Shown here: piece by piece, positions 8,537 to 16,135 of the stretch
How the letters are laid out: each line of letters begins with the position of its first letter
Position numbering within the stretch: the first letter of the stretch is position 1
Assembly (NCBI RefSeq): GCF_009674725.1
Contig: NZ_WKKH01000017.1
Coordinates: forward strand, 41,012 to 105,011
DNA from: Pedobacter petrophilus
GTDB lineage: Bacteria > Bacteroidota > Bacteroidia > Sphingobacteriales > Sphingobacteriaceae
Length of the DNA: 64,000 nt
Reading direction: 5' to 3'
The notes under the pieces: model-generated
Database searches by the model: none
Told to the model about the DNA's origin: nothing
The model's input: the letters and a program-made list of their open reading frames with translations, nothing else
Position numbers and translations under genes: made by a program

Positions 8537-9916
8537 TTAATTTATTTTAGTGTAATAAATGTTCAGTTTTATTTTATTTGTTGCGTTGCCAAAAGATCCG
8601 ATAACAGATCTTCCTGCTGATGTACCCGATGGAGTAATGTCATAAGCGGCGGTAGATGATGGCGCTAAGAATGTTCCATAATCGGTAATTGTTTTATCAA
8701 TAAGGCCCTGTACATATGCTGTAATATTGAACGTATATCTGTTATTCAGCGATTGGTAAGCGCCGCCAAACAAGCCCGTTGCACCAGAGCTTGCCAGGCT
8801 ATTATAATCAGGTAATGTGGTAGGTTGTTCAGCAATATCCCAGCGATACAAAGCCAATCTTTCTGCCGGAACAAAAGGATTTGCAAATGAGCCATTGCTT
8901 ACATCAACTACCAGTTCGGCCTTATTTACCACAACTTTACCATGAGTACCGGTAAAGTTTGCAAGATTTGGAAAAGAGATTTTTGTTTTTACACCTACCA
9001 AACCTTGTAAATAGGTTACATTATATTGTGTAGCGTTATTTGTTAATTGTGTTTGAACATCTGTACCGGTATAATCATGTTTAATATTTGCCGCCACTCC
9101 TGTTGATACCGAAATCGGGAAATTTACACTTGTAGTATCGATGCCATTACTGGTATTCGGCTTTTTATAAACCAATTGAACATAAGAATTGGCAGCAGCA
9201 AGATCAATAAAGGCTACCCCACCTCCAGCAATAGTAGATGATGTTTTATTCACTTCTGCATATAAACCTTTAAAATAATCTATAAACTTTGCATTGGTTG
9301 TAAATGTAGCTGCTGGCTGAGCTAAGATCGTGCTTTGAATAAATGCCCTGTTAAGCGGAATTCTAATCTGAGCCTTAACTGTTTTTAAAGTATCTTTTTT
9401 GCCTGCAATAATATCAAAAATCTTAATTGGTGTTTTTGGGAATATTTTGCTGTTAAAATTACCTAATAAAGTACTGTTGTGTGCCTGTACATCAGAACTC
9501 TTGAAGTTGGTTATTTTATTGGTTAGCTGATAAACATCAATACTGTACTTAGAAGTTGTGGTATCTCCATAAAACTGAGTACCCAGATTTAAAACCAATA
9601 CGGCAGAATCTAAGGTAGCATTTGTGCCAAAATCCTGTGTCATTGTAGCAGGGGGTGCTACTGCCATTGCCAGGCTAGATTCTGTTTTTCCAAAAACCGG
9701 ATCAACCATATAGCCTATCGGATGCTGGGCCAATCCACCAGTAACAATATCGTTTTCTTTAATGGTTTGTGAGTTTATCTGCTCATTATTAACCAAAGTA
9801 CCTTCGATAGCTGCATTTGGATCAACATCTAAGCCAACAGCACCTGGGTTTTTACATGATGCAAAAAGAAAAAGACCTATCAACAGGGTTAATAAGTCTT
9901 GTTTTGTAAATTTCAT
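8537..9916 (-). CDS. DUF4270 family lipoprotein
   Basis: 459 residues. An N-terminal lipoprotein signal is clear: hydrophobic LLTLLIGLFLFASC, with the lipidated cysteine at 21. The mature start (CKNPGAVGLDVDP) and the following GGLAQHPIGYMVDPVFGKTESSLA stretch are typical of DUF4270 proteins of Bacteroidota. The body is beta-rich and Thr/Asn-rich, as in surface-exposed lipoproteins. It lies 21 bp after the GlgA-like gene, in the same operon, and just before a terminator. Function is unknown; a cell-envelope role is inferred from the signal peptide. Confidence 0.85.
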   Translation of the reverse strand: MKFTKQDLLTLLIGLFLFASCKNPGAVGLDVDPNAAIEGTLVNNEQINSQTIKENDIVTGGLAQHPIGYMVDPVFGKTESSLAMAVAPPATMTQDFGTNATLDSAVLVLNLGTQFYGDTTTSKYSIDVYQLTNKITNFKSSDVQAHNSTLLGNFNSKIFPKTPIKIFDIIAGKKDTLKTVKAQIRIPLNRAFIQSTILAQPAATFTTNAKFIDYFKGLYAEVNKTSSTIAGGGVAFIDLAAANSYVQLVYKKPNTSNGIDTTSVNFPISVSTGVAANIKHDYTGTDVQTQLTNNATQYNVTYLQGLVGVKTKISFPNLANFTGTHGKVVVNKAELVVDVSNGSFANPFVPAERLALYRWDIAEQPTTLPDYNSLASSGATGLFGGAYQSLNNRYTFNITAYVQGLIDKTITDYGTFLAPSSTAAYDITPSGTSAGRSVIGSFGNATNKIKLNIYYTKIN

Positions 9917-9937
9917 ATTTAAAATAATAATACCTGA

Positions 9938-10768
9938 TTAAGCAACTGAAACCAATTCATCATTTGAAATTTCTTCATAAAAAGTATAGAAGTTTTCAAA
10001 ATTCTCGGTTAAGTTAAATGCTAATGTTGGTTTATTGGAATCTTTAACAAATTTTAACACAGCCGCATCAAGATTCTCATCTGCTAAAACTACTGCATCA
10101 GAGTGAGTTACCGCACCAATATGCATGCTGTTGCAATCTGCCGGAACGAAAGCTTTAGTATCTTCTTCAGTCATGTTAGCCATTACTGCTTTAGATGCAA
10201 ATTTATCGTTCAGTGTTTCTGTAAAACCATCTTCGTAAATAGAATACACTACTTTTGAATTCTTGAAAGTAGGATCGTTTTTATAAGTAGTTTTAATATA
10301 AGCAGGAACTAAAGCGCTCATCCAACCATGACAGTGAACAATATCTGGAGCCCATCCTAATTTTTTAACGGTTTCCAGTGCGCCTTTGCAGAAGAAAATT
10401 GTACGCTCATCATTGTCGTCAAAGAATTTTTCATTCGCATCTCTAAAGACTTGCTTACGTTGAAAATATTCTTCGTTATCAAGGAAATACACCTGCATAC
10501 GTGCAGCGGGGATGGATGCTACTTTAATAATTAAGGGATTATCATTGTCGTCGATAATGATGTTCATTCCCGACAAGCGGATGACTTCGTGTAAACGGTT
10601 TCTTCTTTCGTTGATGTTGCCGAACTTAGGCATCAAGATGCGGATTTCAAATCCTTTTTCTTGCATAGCCTGTGGTAGTTGACGGGTGATTTCAGAAATT
10701 TTAGTGAGCTCGAGGAAAGGCGACATCTCGTGTGTAACAATCAGCAGCTTTGTTTTTGCCATCTCCAT
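9938..10768 (-). CDS. Short glycogen/starch synthase-like protein (GT5 N-terminal domain only)
   Basis: 276 residues aligning in style to the N-terminal Rossmann domain of glycogen synthase GlgA: LLIVTHEMSPFLELTKISE near the start, MQVYFLDNEEYF, and PDIVHCHGWMSALVPAY. The C-terminal GT-B domain that binds ADP-glucose is absent, and the protein ends naturally, so it may not be a working synthase. This half-size form next to panC recurs in Bacteroidota. ATG 10768 is the first start; a second ATG two codons later is equally possible. A strong promoter lies upstream, and it probably leads the DUF4270 operon. True function unknown. Confidence 0.75.
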   Translation of the reverse strand: MEMAKTKLLIVTHEMSPFLELTKISEITRQLPQAMQEKGFEIRILMPKFGNINERRNRLHEVIRLSGMNIIIDDNDNPLIIKVASIPAARMQVYFLDNEEYFQRKQVFRDANEKFFDDNDERTIFFCKGALETVKKLGWAPDIVHCHGWMSALVPAYIKTTYKNDPTFKNSKVVYSIYEDGFTETLNDKFASKAVMANMTEEDTKAFVPADCNSMHIGAVTHSDAVVLADENLDAAVLKFVKDSNKPTLAFNLTENFENFYTFYEEISNDELVSVA

Positions 10769-10809
10769 ATTCTAAGAAAATATTAAGTTAAATAAAAGAT
10801 AATGAGCTG

Positions 10810-10840
10810 CAAAGGTAAGCATAATAATACTATTTATCAA
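10810..10840 (-). promoter_or_regulatory. Promoter of the GlgA-like/DUF4270 operon
   Basis: Minus strand TACCTTTG (10810-10817), an exact -7 box, with TTG at 10838-10840 and a 20-nt spacer. Predicted start near 10805, about 37 nt before the ATG. Confidence 0.7.
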
Positions 10841-10910
10841 TATAGCAAGCATTTGTTTGGTTTCGTTTAGATTAATTTACACCTTTACTATTTAATTTAG
10901 ATAGACCAAA

Positions 10911-11756
10911 TTGGAAATATTTAAAACCAAAGCAACGCTTAAAGCTTTCTTAAAACCTTTAAAAGAATCGGGTAAAAAAATAGCACTTGTACCTACAATG
11001 GGTGCGTTGCATAATGGCCATATTTCTTTAATTAAACTGGCCCAGCAAAATGCAGACATCATAATCTGCAGTATTTTTGTAAACCCTACGCAATTTACAG
11101 ATCCGAAAGATCTGGAGAAATATCCCCGCCCTATTGAACACGATTTAGCCATGCTGGAAAGTGCAGGTTGTAGTGGTGTGCTCATGCCGAATGTGGAGGA
11201 AATGTATCCTTTAGATGAAGACGAAAACTGGCACATTAACCTCGGTAAAGCAGAATTTTTACTGGAAGGTGAGTTTAGAAAAGGCCACTATCAGGGCGTT
11301 ACGCAAATTGTAAAAAAACTTTTTGATGCTGTAGAGCCTGATGTAGCCATGTTTGGTCAGAAAGATTTTCAGCAGGTATTGATGATCAAAAATATGGTTA
11401 AATATTTTGATCTTCCTATTCAGATTATCACCTGTCCTATTATCAGGGAAGATGATGGACTGGCAATGAGTAGCCGCAATATTCACTTATCTGCTGCTGA
11501 CAGGCAACATTCTTTAGTGTTAAATGAATCTCTTCACTTTGTGGTTAAACACTTTGATGAATATTCATTGGAGGAACTGGAAGCAAAGGCGAAAATCTTT
11601 TATAAAGATATTGAAGGAGTAGAACTGGATTATTTTACCATCGCCAATGGCAATACCTTAGAGCCGGCAGCATCAAAAGATGAAGAAAATTTAGTGGCAT
11701 TGGTTGCTGCTAAAGTTGGCTCAACACGTTTAATCGATAATATGATTATTAAGTAA
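10911..11756 (+). CDS. panC: Pantoate--beta-alanine ligase (pantothenate synthetase)
   Basis: Joins pantoate and beta-alanine with ATP to make pantothenate, the CoA precursor. 281 residues. The nucleotide-binding HIGH-type motif is VPTMGALHNGHISLIK (H34, H37); also seen are the pantoate-binding FVNPTQF (56-62), MFGQKDFQQ (147-155) and the KMSKS-like MSSRN (186-190). The start must be TTG at 10911: an in-frame TAG sits at 10902-10904 and no ATG or GTG follows before the conserved core. panD, which supplies beta-alanine, comes next. Confidence 0.97.
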   Translation: MEIFKTKATLKAFLKPLKESGKKIALVPTMGALHNGHISLIKLAQQNADIIICSIFVNPTQFTDPKDLEKYPRPIEHDLAMLESAGCSGVLMPNVEEMYPLDEDENWHINLGKAEFLLEGEFRKGHYQGVTQIVKKLFDAVEPDVAMFGQKDFQQVLMIKNMVKYFDLPIQIITCPIIREDDGLAMSSRNIHLSAADRQHSLVLNESLHFVVKHFDEYSLEELEAKAKIFYKDIEGVELDYFTIANGNTLEPAASKDEENLVALVAAKVGSTRLIDNMIIK

Positions 11757-11871
11757 ACGTATCTTGATAATAAAGTATTTAGTATTAAGACAGTTGCGGG
11801 TTACCCCTATATTGTTCTGTTTAATGGAGATTATTTCTTTCCTTTAGTTTTGATGCTTTTCACTTCGGCCG

Positions 11872-11906
11872 GAAACTCCAAACTGATGACTGAAAACTGC
11901 AAACTG
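11872..11906 (+). repeat. Heptad array: five 7-bp units resembling nAAACTG
   Basis: Five consecutive 7-bp units (GAAACTC, CAAACTG, ATGACTG, AAAACTG, CAAACTG) in the panC-panD gap, ending 17 bp before panD. The period is exactly 7 with no slippage. It shares period and an ACTG/CAGT core with arrays at 14567, 14714, 49471 and 55204. Confidence 0.8.
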
Positions 11907-11911
11907 ATTAT

Positions 11912-11919
11912 TAACTTTG
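11912..11919 (+). promoter_or_regulatory. -7 box directly before panD
   Basis: TAACTTTG is an exact TAnnTTTG match and ends 4 nt before the panD ATG, so transcription from here would give a leaderless or nearly leaderless panD mRNA. No TTG at -33 distance is visible (the heptad array occupies that place). Confidence 0.4.
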
Positions 11920-11923
11920 CCAA

Positions 11924-12274
11924 ATGGTTATTACAATATTAAAATCGAAAATACACCGTGTGAAAGTAACACAAGCTGAACTAAATTATGTTGGCAGTAT
12001 TACGATAGATGAAGATTTGATGGATGCGGCCAATATTATCGCTAATGAGAAGGTACAAATTGTCAATAATAATAATGGTGCCCGTTTCGAAACTTATGTA
12101 ATTAAGGGCGAACGTGGTACCGGAACAATCTGTTTAAATGGTGCAACAGCTCGCCTGGCTCAGCTAGGTGATATCCTTATCATTATGTCATACGGAAGCC
12201 TTCCGATCGATGAGGCGAAGAAATACAATCCTATCCTTGTTTTTCCGGATGACAATAATCATTTACTGAAATAA
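11924..12274 (+). CDS. panD: Aspartate 1-decarboxylase proenzyme
   Basis: Decarboxylates L-aspartate to beta-alanine for pantothenate synthesis. 116 residues, normal for PanD. The self-cleavage site is Gly24-Ser25 in [10 protein letters not shown], which generates the pyruvoyl cofactor on the new beta-alpha junction; K9 and R54-type residues and the [13 protein letters not shown] motif are also present. The panC-panD order completes the beta-alanine branch. The gap to panC is 167 bp and holds a heptad array and a -7 box, so panD may have its own promoter. Confidence 0.97.
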   Translation: MVITILKSKIHRVKVTQAELNYVGSITIDEDLMDAANIIANEKVQIVNNNNGARFETYVIKGERGTGTICLNGATARLAQLGDILIIMSYGSLPIDEAKKYNPILVFPDDNNHLLK

Positions 12275-12278
12275 CGTT

Positions 12279-13271
12279 GTGGCCCTCGATCTGAAAACGG
12301 CAGTAAAATACCTCATCATGCTTTTGATCGGTGTAGGTATTTTATCTCTGGCGTTTAGAGGGCAGGATTTGGGAAAAATCTGGCTGGAGATTAAAACAGC
12401 CAACCTTTTTCATGTTATCATCTCTGCGTTATGCGTTTTAATTGCTTACCTGCTCAGGGCATTACGCTGGCAGATGCTTTATAAATCCATTCACTATCAG
12501 GTTGGTTTCTGGAATGTATATCACGGTGTAATTATTGGTTATTTAGCAAATTTAGCCTTACCACGCTTTGGTGAAGTTGTTCGCTGTTCTGTAATGCACA
12601 AGACCGAAAGGGTTCCAATATTCTCATCGCTGGGGACGGTAATTACAGAAAGGCTTTTTGATGTATTGATGCTTTTTCTAACCGGCTTAGCAATGCTCAT
12701 TTTTCAATATGATTTAGTATTTGATTTTCTTTATCACCGCATTTACCAAAATATCACAAATTACTTCATACATCTTAACTATGCCTGGCTGGTGGCATTT
12801 GGAATTTTCATGGTTTCACTTTGCGGTTTGTTAGTTTATTTTCTACGCAGGAGAGTCAGCAAAAAGTTCCTGAGAATTTTTGTGAGCCTGAGGCAGGGAT
12901 TCGGATCTTACAGCAAAATGAAAAATAAGGCGTCATTTTTACTTTGTACAGTCGGTATCTGGAGTTTTTACCTGGTTTCTATGTATTTCTGCTTCTTTGC
13001 CATTCCCTCAACCAGTCATTTGCATTTTAACGCTGCATTTACAGCGCTTGTATTTTCCGGATTTGCTATGGCTGCACCTGTGCAGGGTGGAATAGGAGTT
13101 TTCCACTGGATGGTAGCACAATCTTTAATTCTATATTCCATTTCTTTAAAGGATGGATTAGCCTATGCTACCATTATTCATTCCTCACAGGTCTTACTTA
13201 TTCTCATTTTAGGGTGTTTAAGTATATTTTTAACATTAACGAAGCCTGATCCCAAACAAATTAAATCATAA
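12279..13271 (+). CDS. Flippase-like / lysylphosphatidylglycerol synthase TM-region family membrane protein
   Basis: 330 residues with about eight transmembrane helices, matching the UPF0104 / LPG-synthase transmembrane family (PF03706): LLRALRWQMLYKS (about 47-59), NLALPRFGEVVRCSVM (about 88-103), and PVQGGIGVFHWMV (about 267-279). It lacks the GNAT-like aminoacyl-transfer domain of MprF, so lipid flipping or polyprenyl-sugar handling is more likely than lysine transfer. Start is GTG 12279, 4 bp after the panD stop. Probably co-transcribed with panD, though no metabolic link is obvious. Confidence 0.8.
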   Translation: MALDLKTAVKYLIMLLIGVGILSLAFRGQDLGKIWLEIKTANLFHVIISALCVLIAYLLRALRWQMLYKSIHYQVGFWNVYHGVIIGYLANLALPRFGEVVRCSVMHKTERVPIFSSLGTVITERLFDVLMLFLTGLAMLIFQYDLVFDFLYHRIYQNITNYFIHLNYAWLVAFGIFMVSLCGLLVYFLRRRVSKKFLRIFVSLRQGFGSYSKMKNKASFLLCTVGIWSFYLVSMYFCFFAIPSTSHLHFNAAFTALVFSGFAMAAPVQGGIGVFHWMVAQSLILYSISLKDGLAYATIIHSSQVLLILILGCLSIFLTLTKPDPKQIKS

Positions 13272-13386
13272 TAAGGTCTGTCTGTTTGTTCTTAAGCGCT
13301 TTCATTTTCAGGTGGCCAATTGCTTTTTGGAATAATTATTTCAATAAAATTACTATGCAGCCATAGCAATTTTAGATTTGAAATGC

Positions 13387-13394
13387 TACATTTG
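13387..13394 (+). promoter_or_regulatory. -7 box of the acyl-CoA dehydrogenase gene
   Basis: TACATTTG is an exact TAnnTTTG match 28 bp before the ATG, giving a leader of roughly 23 nt. The -33 TTG is not at ideal spacing. Confidence 0.45.
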
Positions 13395-13422
13395 ATTTAC
13401 TAACCCTTTATACCTAAATGTT

Positions 13423-14562
13423 ATGCATTTCGAATTAAGTGAAGAGCAAATAATGATACAGCAGGCTGCAAGAGATTTTGCACAGCAAGAATTAAAGCCT
13501 GGTGTGATCGAACGTGATGAGCATCAAAAGTTTCCGGCAGAACAAGTGAAAAAGCTGGGCGAACTTGGTTTCCTGGGCATGATGGTGAGCGAGAAATACA
13601 ATGGAAGTGGCCTTGATGCCATTTCTTATGTTTTGGTGATGGAAGAGCTTTCGAAAATTGACGCATCATCATCTGTAGTGGTTTCGGTAAATAATTCTTT
13701 GGTTTGCTATGGATTAGAAGCTTATGGTAGTGAAGCGCAGAAAGAAAAATACCTTAAACCACTGGCATCTGGAGAAAAAATTGGTGCGTTCTGTTTATCA
13801 GAGCCAGAAGCCGGGTCAGATGCTACTTCACAACGTACTACTGCAGAAGATAAAGGTGATTATTATCTCTTAAATGGAACAAAAAACTGGATCACTAATG
13901 GTAGTTCAGCTTCAACATATCTGGTTATTGCACAAACTCACCCCGAATTAAGACATAAAGGGATCAATGCTTTTATTGTTGAAAGGGGGATGGAGGGCTT
14001 TACTATTGGTCCGAAAGAAAACAAGCTGGGCATCCGTGGCTCTGACACGCATTCTTTAATGTTTAATGATGTTAAGGTGCCGAAAGAAAACAGGATAGGT
14101 GAGGATGGATTTGGATTTAAGTTTGCCATGAAAACGCTGGAAGGCGGCAGGATTGGGATTGCAGCACAGGCCCTTGGAATTGCTCAGGGTGCTTTTGAGC
14201 TGGCTACCCAATATGCTAAGGAGCGTAAGTCGTTTGGGAAACCGATATCGGAACATCAGGCGATTGCCTTTAAACTGGCTGATATGGCCACGCAAATTGA
14301 AGCGGCAAGACTATTGGTTTACAAGGCTGCCTGGTTAAAAGACCAGGGTTTGCCTTATACCCAGGCTGGCTCTATGGCTAAGCTGTTTGCCTCTAAAGTA
14401 GCAATGGATGTAACTATTGAAGCCGTTCAGGTGCACGGAGGATATGGTTTTGTGAAAGAATACCACGTTGAGCGCTTAATGCGCGATGCAAAAATTACCC
14501 AGATTTATGAAGGAACCTCGGAGATTCAAAAAATGATTATTTCGAGGGAAGTGATACGCTGA
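13423..14562 (+). CDS. Acyl-CoA dehydrogenase (short/branched-chain type)
   Basis: FAD enzyme that desaturates acyl-CoA at the alpha-beta position, passing electrons to ETF. 379 residues, standard length. Seen are CLSEPEAGSDA (about 126-136), WITNGSSA, GGRIGIAAQALG, and the C-terminal GGYGFVKEYHVERLMRDAK then QIYEGTSEIQ, whose Glu is the catalytic base in short-chain and butyryl-CoA dehydrogenases. Substrate chain length cannot be fixed from sequence. It is a single gene; a heptad array begins 5 bp after the stop. Confidence 0.95.
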   Translation: MHFELSEEQIMIQQAARDFAQQELKPGVIERDEHQKFPAEQVKKLGELGFLGMMVSEKYNGSGLDAISYVLVMEELSKIDASSSVVVSVNNSLVCYGLEAYGSEAQKEKYLKPLASGEKIGAFCLSEPEAGSDATSQRTTAEDKGDYYLLNGTKNWITNGSSASTYLVIAQTHPELRHKGINAFIVERGMEGFTIGPKENKLGIRGSDTHSLMFNDVKVPKENRIGEDGFGFKFAMKTLEGGRIGIAAQALGIAQGAFELATQYAKERKSFGKPISEHQAIAFKLADMATQIEAARLLVYKAAWLKDQGLPYTQAGSMAKLFASKVAMDVTIEAVQVHGGYGFVKEYHVERLMRDAKITQIYEGTSEIQKMIISREVIR

Positions 14563-14566
14563 GATT

Positions 14567-14601
14567 TAGTCAATAGTCTTTAGTCGATAGTCTGGAGTCT
14601 A
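14567..14601 (+). repeat. Heptad array: five 7-bp units tAGTCnn at the 3' end of the acyl-CoA dehydrogenase gene
   Basis: Units TAGTCAA, TAGTCTT, TAGTCGA, TAGTCTG, GAGTCTA in strict 7-bp register, beginning 5 bp after the stop codon. Its reverse complement recurs at 14714-14755, so the two arrays form a long imperfect inverted pair around a terminator. Confidence 0.85.
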
Positions 14602-14646
14602 TTGTTTGATGTAGCATAGTTTCGATTTTAGTCTGACCGTTAAATT

Positions 14647-14691
14647 AAAAGCCTGTGAATTTAAGTGCATTACTTAATATCACAGGCTTTT
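14647..14691. terminator. Bidirectional terminator between convergent genes
   Basis: Long hairpin: outer stem AAAAGCCTGTGA / TCACAGGCTTTT (12 bp, perfect), two unpaired bases per side, then inner stem TTAAGT / ACTTAA and a 5-nt loop. T-runs on both strands suit termination of both the acyl-CoA dehydrogenase (+) and the small membrane protein (-). Confidence 0.9.
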
Positions 14692-14713
14692 AATATATGT
14701 CGTATTATGTGTT

Positions 14714-14755
14714 TGAACTGTAGACTCACGACTTTTGACTCAAGACTACAGACTC
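14714..14755 (-). repeat. Heptad array: six 7-bp units, inverted partner of the 14567 array
   Basis: Plus-strand units TGAACTG, TAGACTC, ACGACTT, TTGACTC, AAGACTA, CAGACTC in 7-bp register; on the minus strand they read nAGTCnn like the 14567 array. It abuts the stop of the minus-strand gene at 14757, so in gene-sense orientation the array again follows a stop codon. Confidence 0.85.
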
Positions 14756-14756
14756 G

Positions 14757-15101
14757 CTATTCTTTCTCTCCGGCAACAGCGCTAAAGATTGCTTTGATCA
14801 GGGCCACAATAATGGCTAAAAATGCAGCTGCGAAGAAACCAGTAGTATTGAAAGAGGTCATCATGCTGTCTACCAATAAGATCATCAACACGGTGATAAT
14901 GAAAGATACCAGGCCTAATGTTAAAAAGTTAATGGGAAAAGTCAGTAATCTTAAAATAAAGCCAATAGTGGCGTTGGCCAGTGCAATTAGAACGGCAGCA
15001 CCAAGGGCACTCGCAAATCCGGTTACTTCTACACCGGGAACCAGTTTGGCGCCAATAAAAAAGGCAAGTCCCATCAAAAGAACTTCAATAATTAATCTCA
15101 T
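14757..15101 (-). CDS. Phage holin superfamily IV-like (PF04020) membrane protein
   Basis: 114 residues with four hydrophobic helices: LIIEVLLMGLAFFIGAKLV, ALGAAVLIALANATIGFIL, ITVLMILLVDS and FFAAAFLAIIVALIKAIFS. The NATIGFILRLLTFPINFLTLG segment is the hallmark of the four-TM PF04020 family, common in bacterial chromosomes and mostly unrelated to lysis. The frame is open further upstream, but the start is placed at ATG 15101 because homologues begin MRLIIEVLL and the preceding codons overlap the divergent gene's signal region. Role unknown, inner membrane. Confidence 0.8.
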   Translation of the reverse strand: MRLIIEVLLMGLAFFIGAKLVPGVEVTGFASALGAAVLIALANATIGFILRLLTFPINFLTLGLVSFIITVLMILLVDSMMTSFNTTGFFAAAFLAIIVALIKAIFSAVAGEKE

Positions 15102-15117
15102 AATGTTAAATTTGTTA

Positions 15118-15549
15118 ATGTTTAAAAGCTTGTATAAAATTTTTGCAGTTGTGATAATAGCAACTCCTTTAATTTCTTGTTCTGGTAAAAACAAAAAACC
15201 TGTAATTAAGTTTTCAGCGGATAGTGCATCAATAGTAATCAAAAATATTGATGAGGCGAGTTTGCTACAAGTTAAAAATCAATATCAGGGAAATGCTGAT
15301 TCAGTAGAATTAATTTCTGTTTTGTTAAAGCCAGGAGAACTGGATAGTTTACAAGATGATATCGTTGTGCCTGGAAAAGTTATCGTCACTGGCGATTCTG
15401 TCGTTTTCGTACCTGAACAACCTTTTCAGAAAAATAAAAGTTACCGGGTAGAAAATTACATCGGAATTAAGTTCGCAGGTCTGAGTAACTTACTTAACGG
15501 TACTGCCAGGCACAATTTACAGCCGCAAAAGCAAATACTTAAACGGTAA
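15118..15549 (+). CDS. Small hypothetical lipoprotein
   Basis: 143 residues starting MFKSLYKIFAVVIIATPLISC: a basic start, hydrophobic stretch and lipobox LISC with Cys21, so probably lipid-anchored. The mature part is Val/Asp/Ser-rich beta-type with no recognised domain; QPFQKNKSYRVENY resembles an Ig-like C-terminal strand pattern. The frame stays open far upstream across the antisense of the previous gene, but the lipoprotein signal fixes the start at 15118 (or 15103, five codons earlier). Function unknown. Confidence 0.6.
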   Translation: MFKSLYKIFAVVIIATPLISCSGKNKKPVIKFSADSASIVIKNIDEASLLQVKNQYQGNADSVELISVLLKPGELDSLQDDIVVPGKVIVTGDSVVFVPEQPFQKNKSYRVENYIGIKFAGLSNLLNGTARHNLQPQKQILKR

Positions 15550-15575
15550 TAATCAGCATAATAAGAGATAAGTAT

Positions 15576-15605
15576 TTGATTTTTCGTAAGAAAGTACTAT
15601 ATTTG
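15576..15605 (+). promoter_or_regulatory. Promoter of rimP-nusA-infB
   Basis: TTG (15576-15578), 19-nt spacer, TATATTTG (15598-15605): an exact match to the Bacteroidota consensus. Transcription should begin near 15610, just before the leader hairpin. Confidence 0.8.
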
Positions 15606-15624
15606 CATCGTAATCGAAGAAAAG

Positions 15625-15648
15625 AGAAGGGGACAATGTCCCCTTTTT
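15625..15648 (+). promoter_or_regulatory. Terminator-like hairpin in the rimP-nusA-infB leader (candidate attenuator)
   Basis: Perfect stem AAGGGGAC / GTCCCCTT with a 3-nt AAT loop, followed at once by a T-run (five T from 15644). It lies between the promoter at 15576-15605 and the rimP ATG at 15669, so any transcript of the operon must pass it. Upstream, the lipoprotein gene ends at 15549, before the promoter, so this is not that gene's terminator. Confidence 0.75.
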
Positions 15649-15668
15649 CTATGAAATCAGGTTAAAAT

Positions 15669-16133
15669 ATGCAGGTAGAAAAGAAAGTTGCAAGCCTCGT
15701 TGAGGAAAAGATTGCAGATCGGCCAGAGCTTTTTTTGGTTGAAGTGAAAATGTTGCCAAACAATAAATTGATTATTCATGTTGATGGCGACGAAGGTATT
15801 AGCATACAGGATTGTGTGGCAATTAGCAGGCATGTGGGTTTTCATTTAGAAGAGGAAAACGTGATTGAGCAGGCTTATAATTTAGAAGTTTCTTCTCCGG
15901 GTGTTGGTGAGCCATTAAGATTAAACCGCCAATACGTAAAAAATATAGGACGTACCTTAAGTATTAAACTTAAGGATGGCCTTAAAAAGGAAGGAAAGCT
16001 TTTAGAAGTTACAGAAGACAATCTAATTTTAGAAGAATCGGTTAAAGAAAAAGGGAAAAAAGCGGTAAATGTTGAAACAACTATACCGTTTAATGATATA
16101 TTAGAAACAAGTGTGTTAATTTCATTTAAGTAA
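15669..16133 (+). CDS. rimP: Ribosome maturation factor RimP
   Basis: Assists late 30S assembly. 154 residues with the usual two-part fold: an N-terminal alpha/beta domain with NKLIIHVDGDEGISIQDCVAISRHV (about 35-59) and YNLEVSSPGVGEPLRL (about 74-89), then a C-terminal SH3-like barrel (about 95-150). First gene of the rimP-nusA-infB operon, 2 bp before nusA. Confidence 0.95.
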   Translation: MQVEKKVASLVEEKIADRPELFLVEVKMLPNNKLIIHVDGDEGISIQDCVAISRHVGFHLEEENVIEQAYNLEVSSPGVGEPLRLNRQYVKNIGRTLSIKLKDGLKKEGKLLEVTEDNLILEESVKEKGKKAVNVETTIPFNDILETSVLISFK

Positions 16134-16135
16134 AA

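Noticed and set aside
14757..15101. Holin gene as evidence of a prophage
   Set aside because: No other phage gene is near; PF04020 proteins are common chromosomal membrane proteins.
14665..15117. Long plus-strand open frame before the small lipoprotein
   Set aside because: It is antisense to the four-helix membrane gene and its terminator; the true start is fixed by the lipoprotein signal at 15118.
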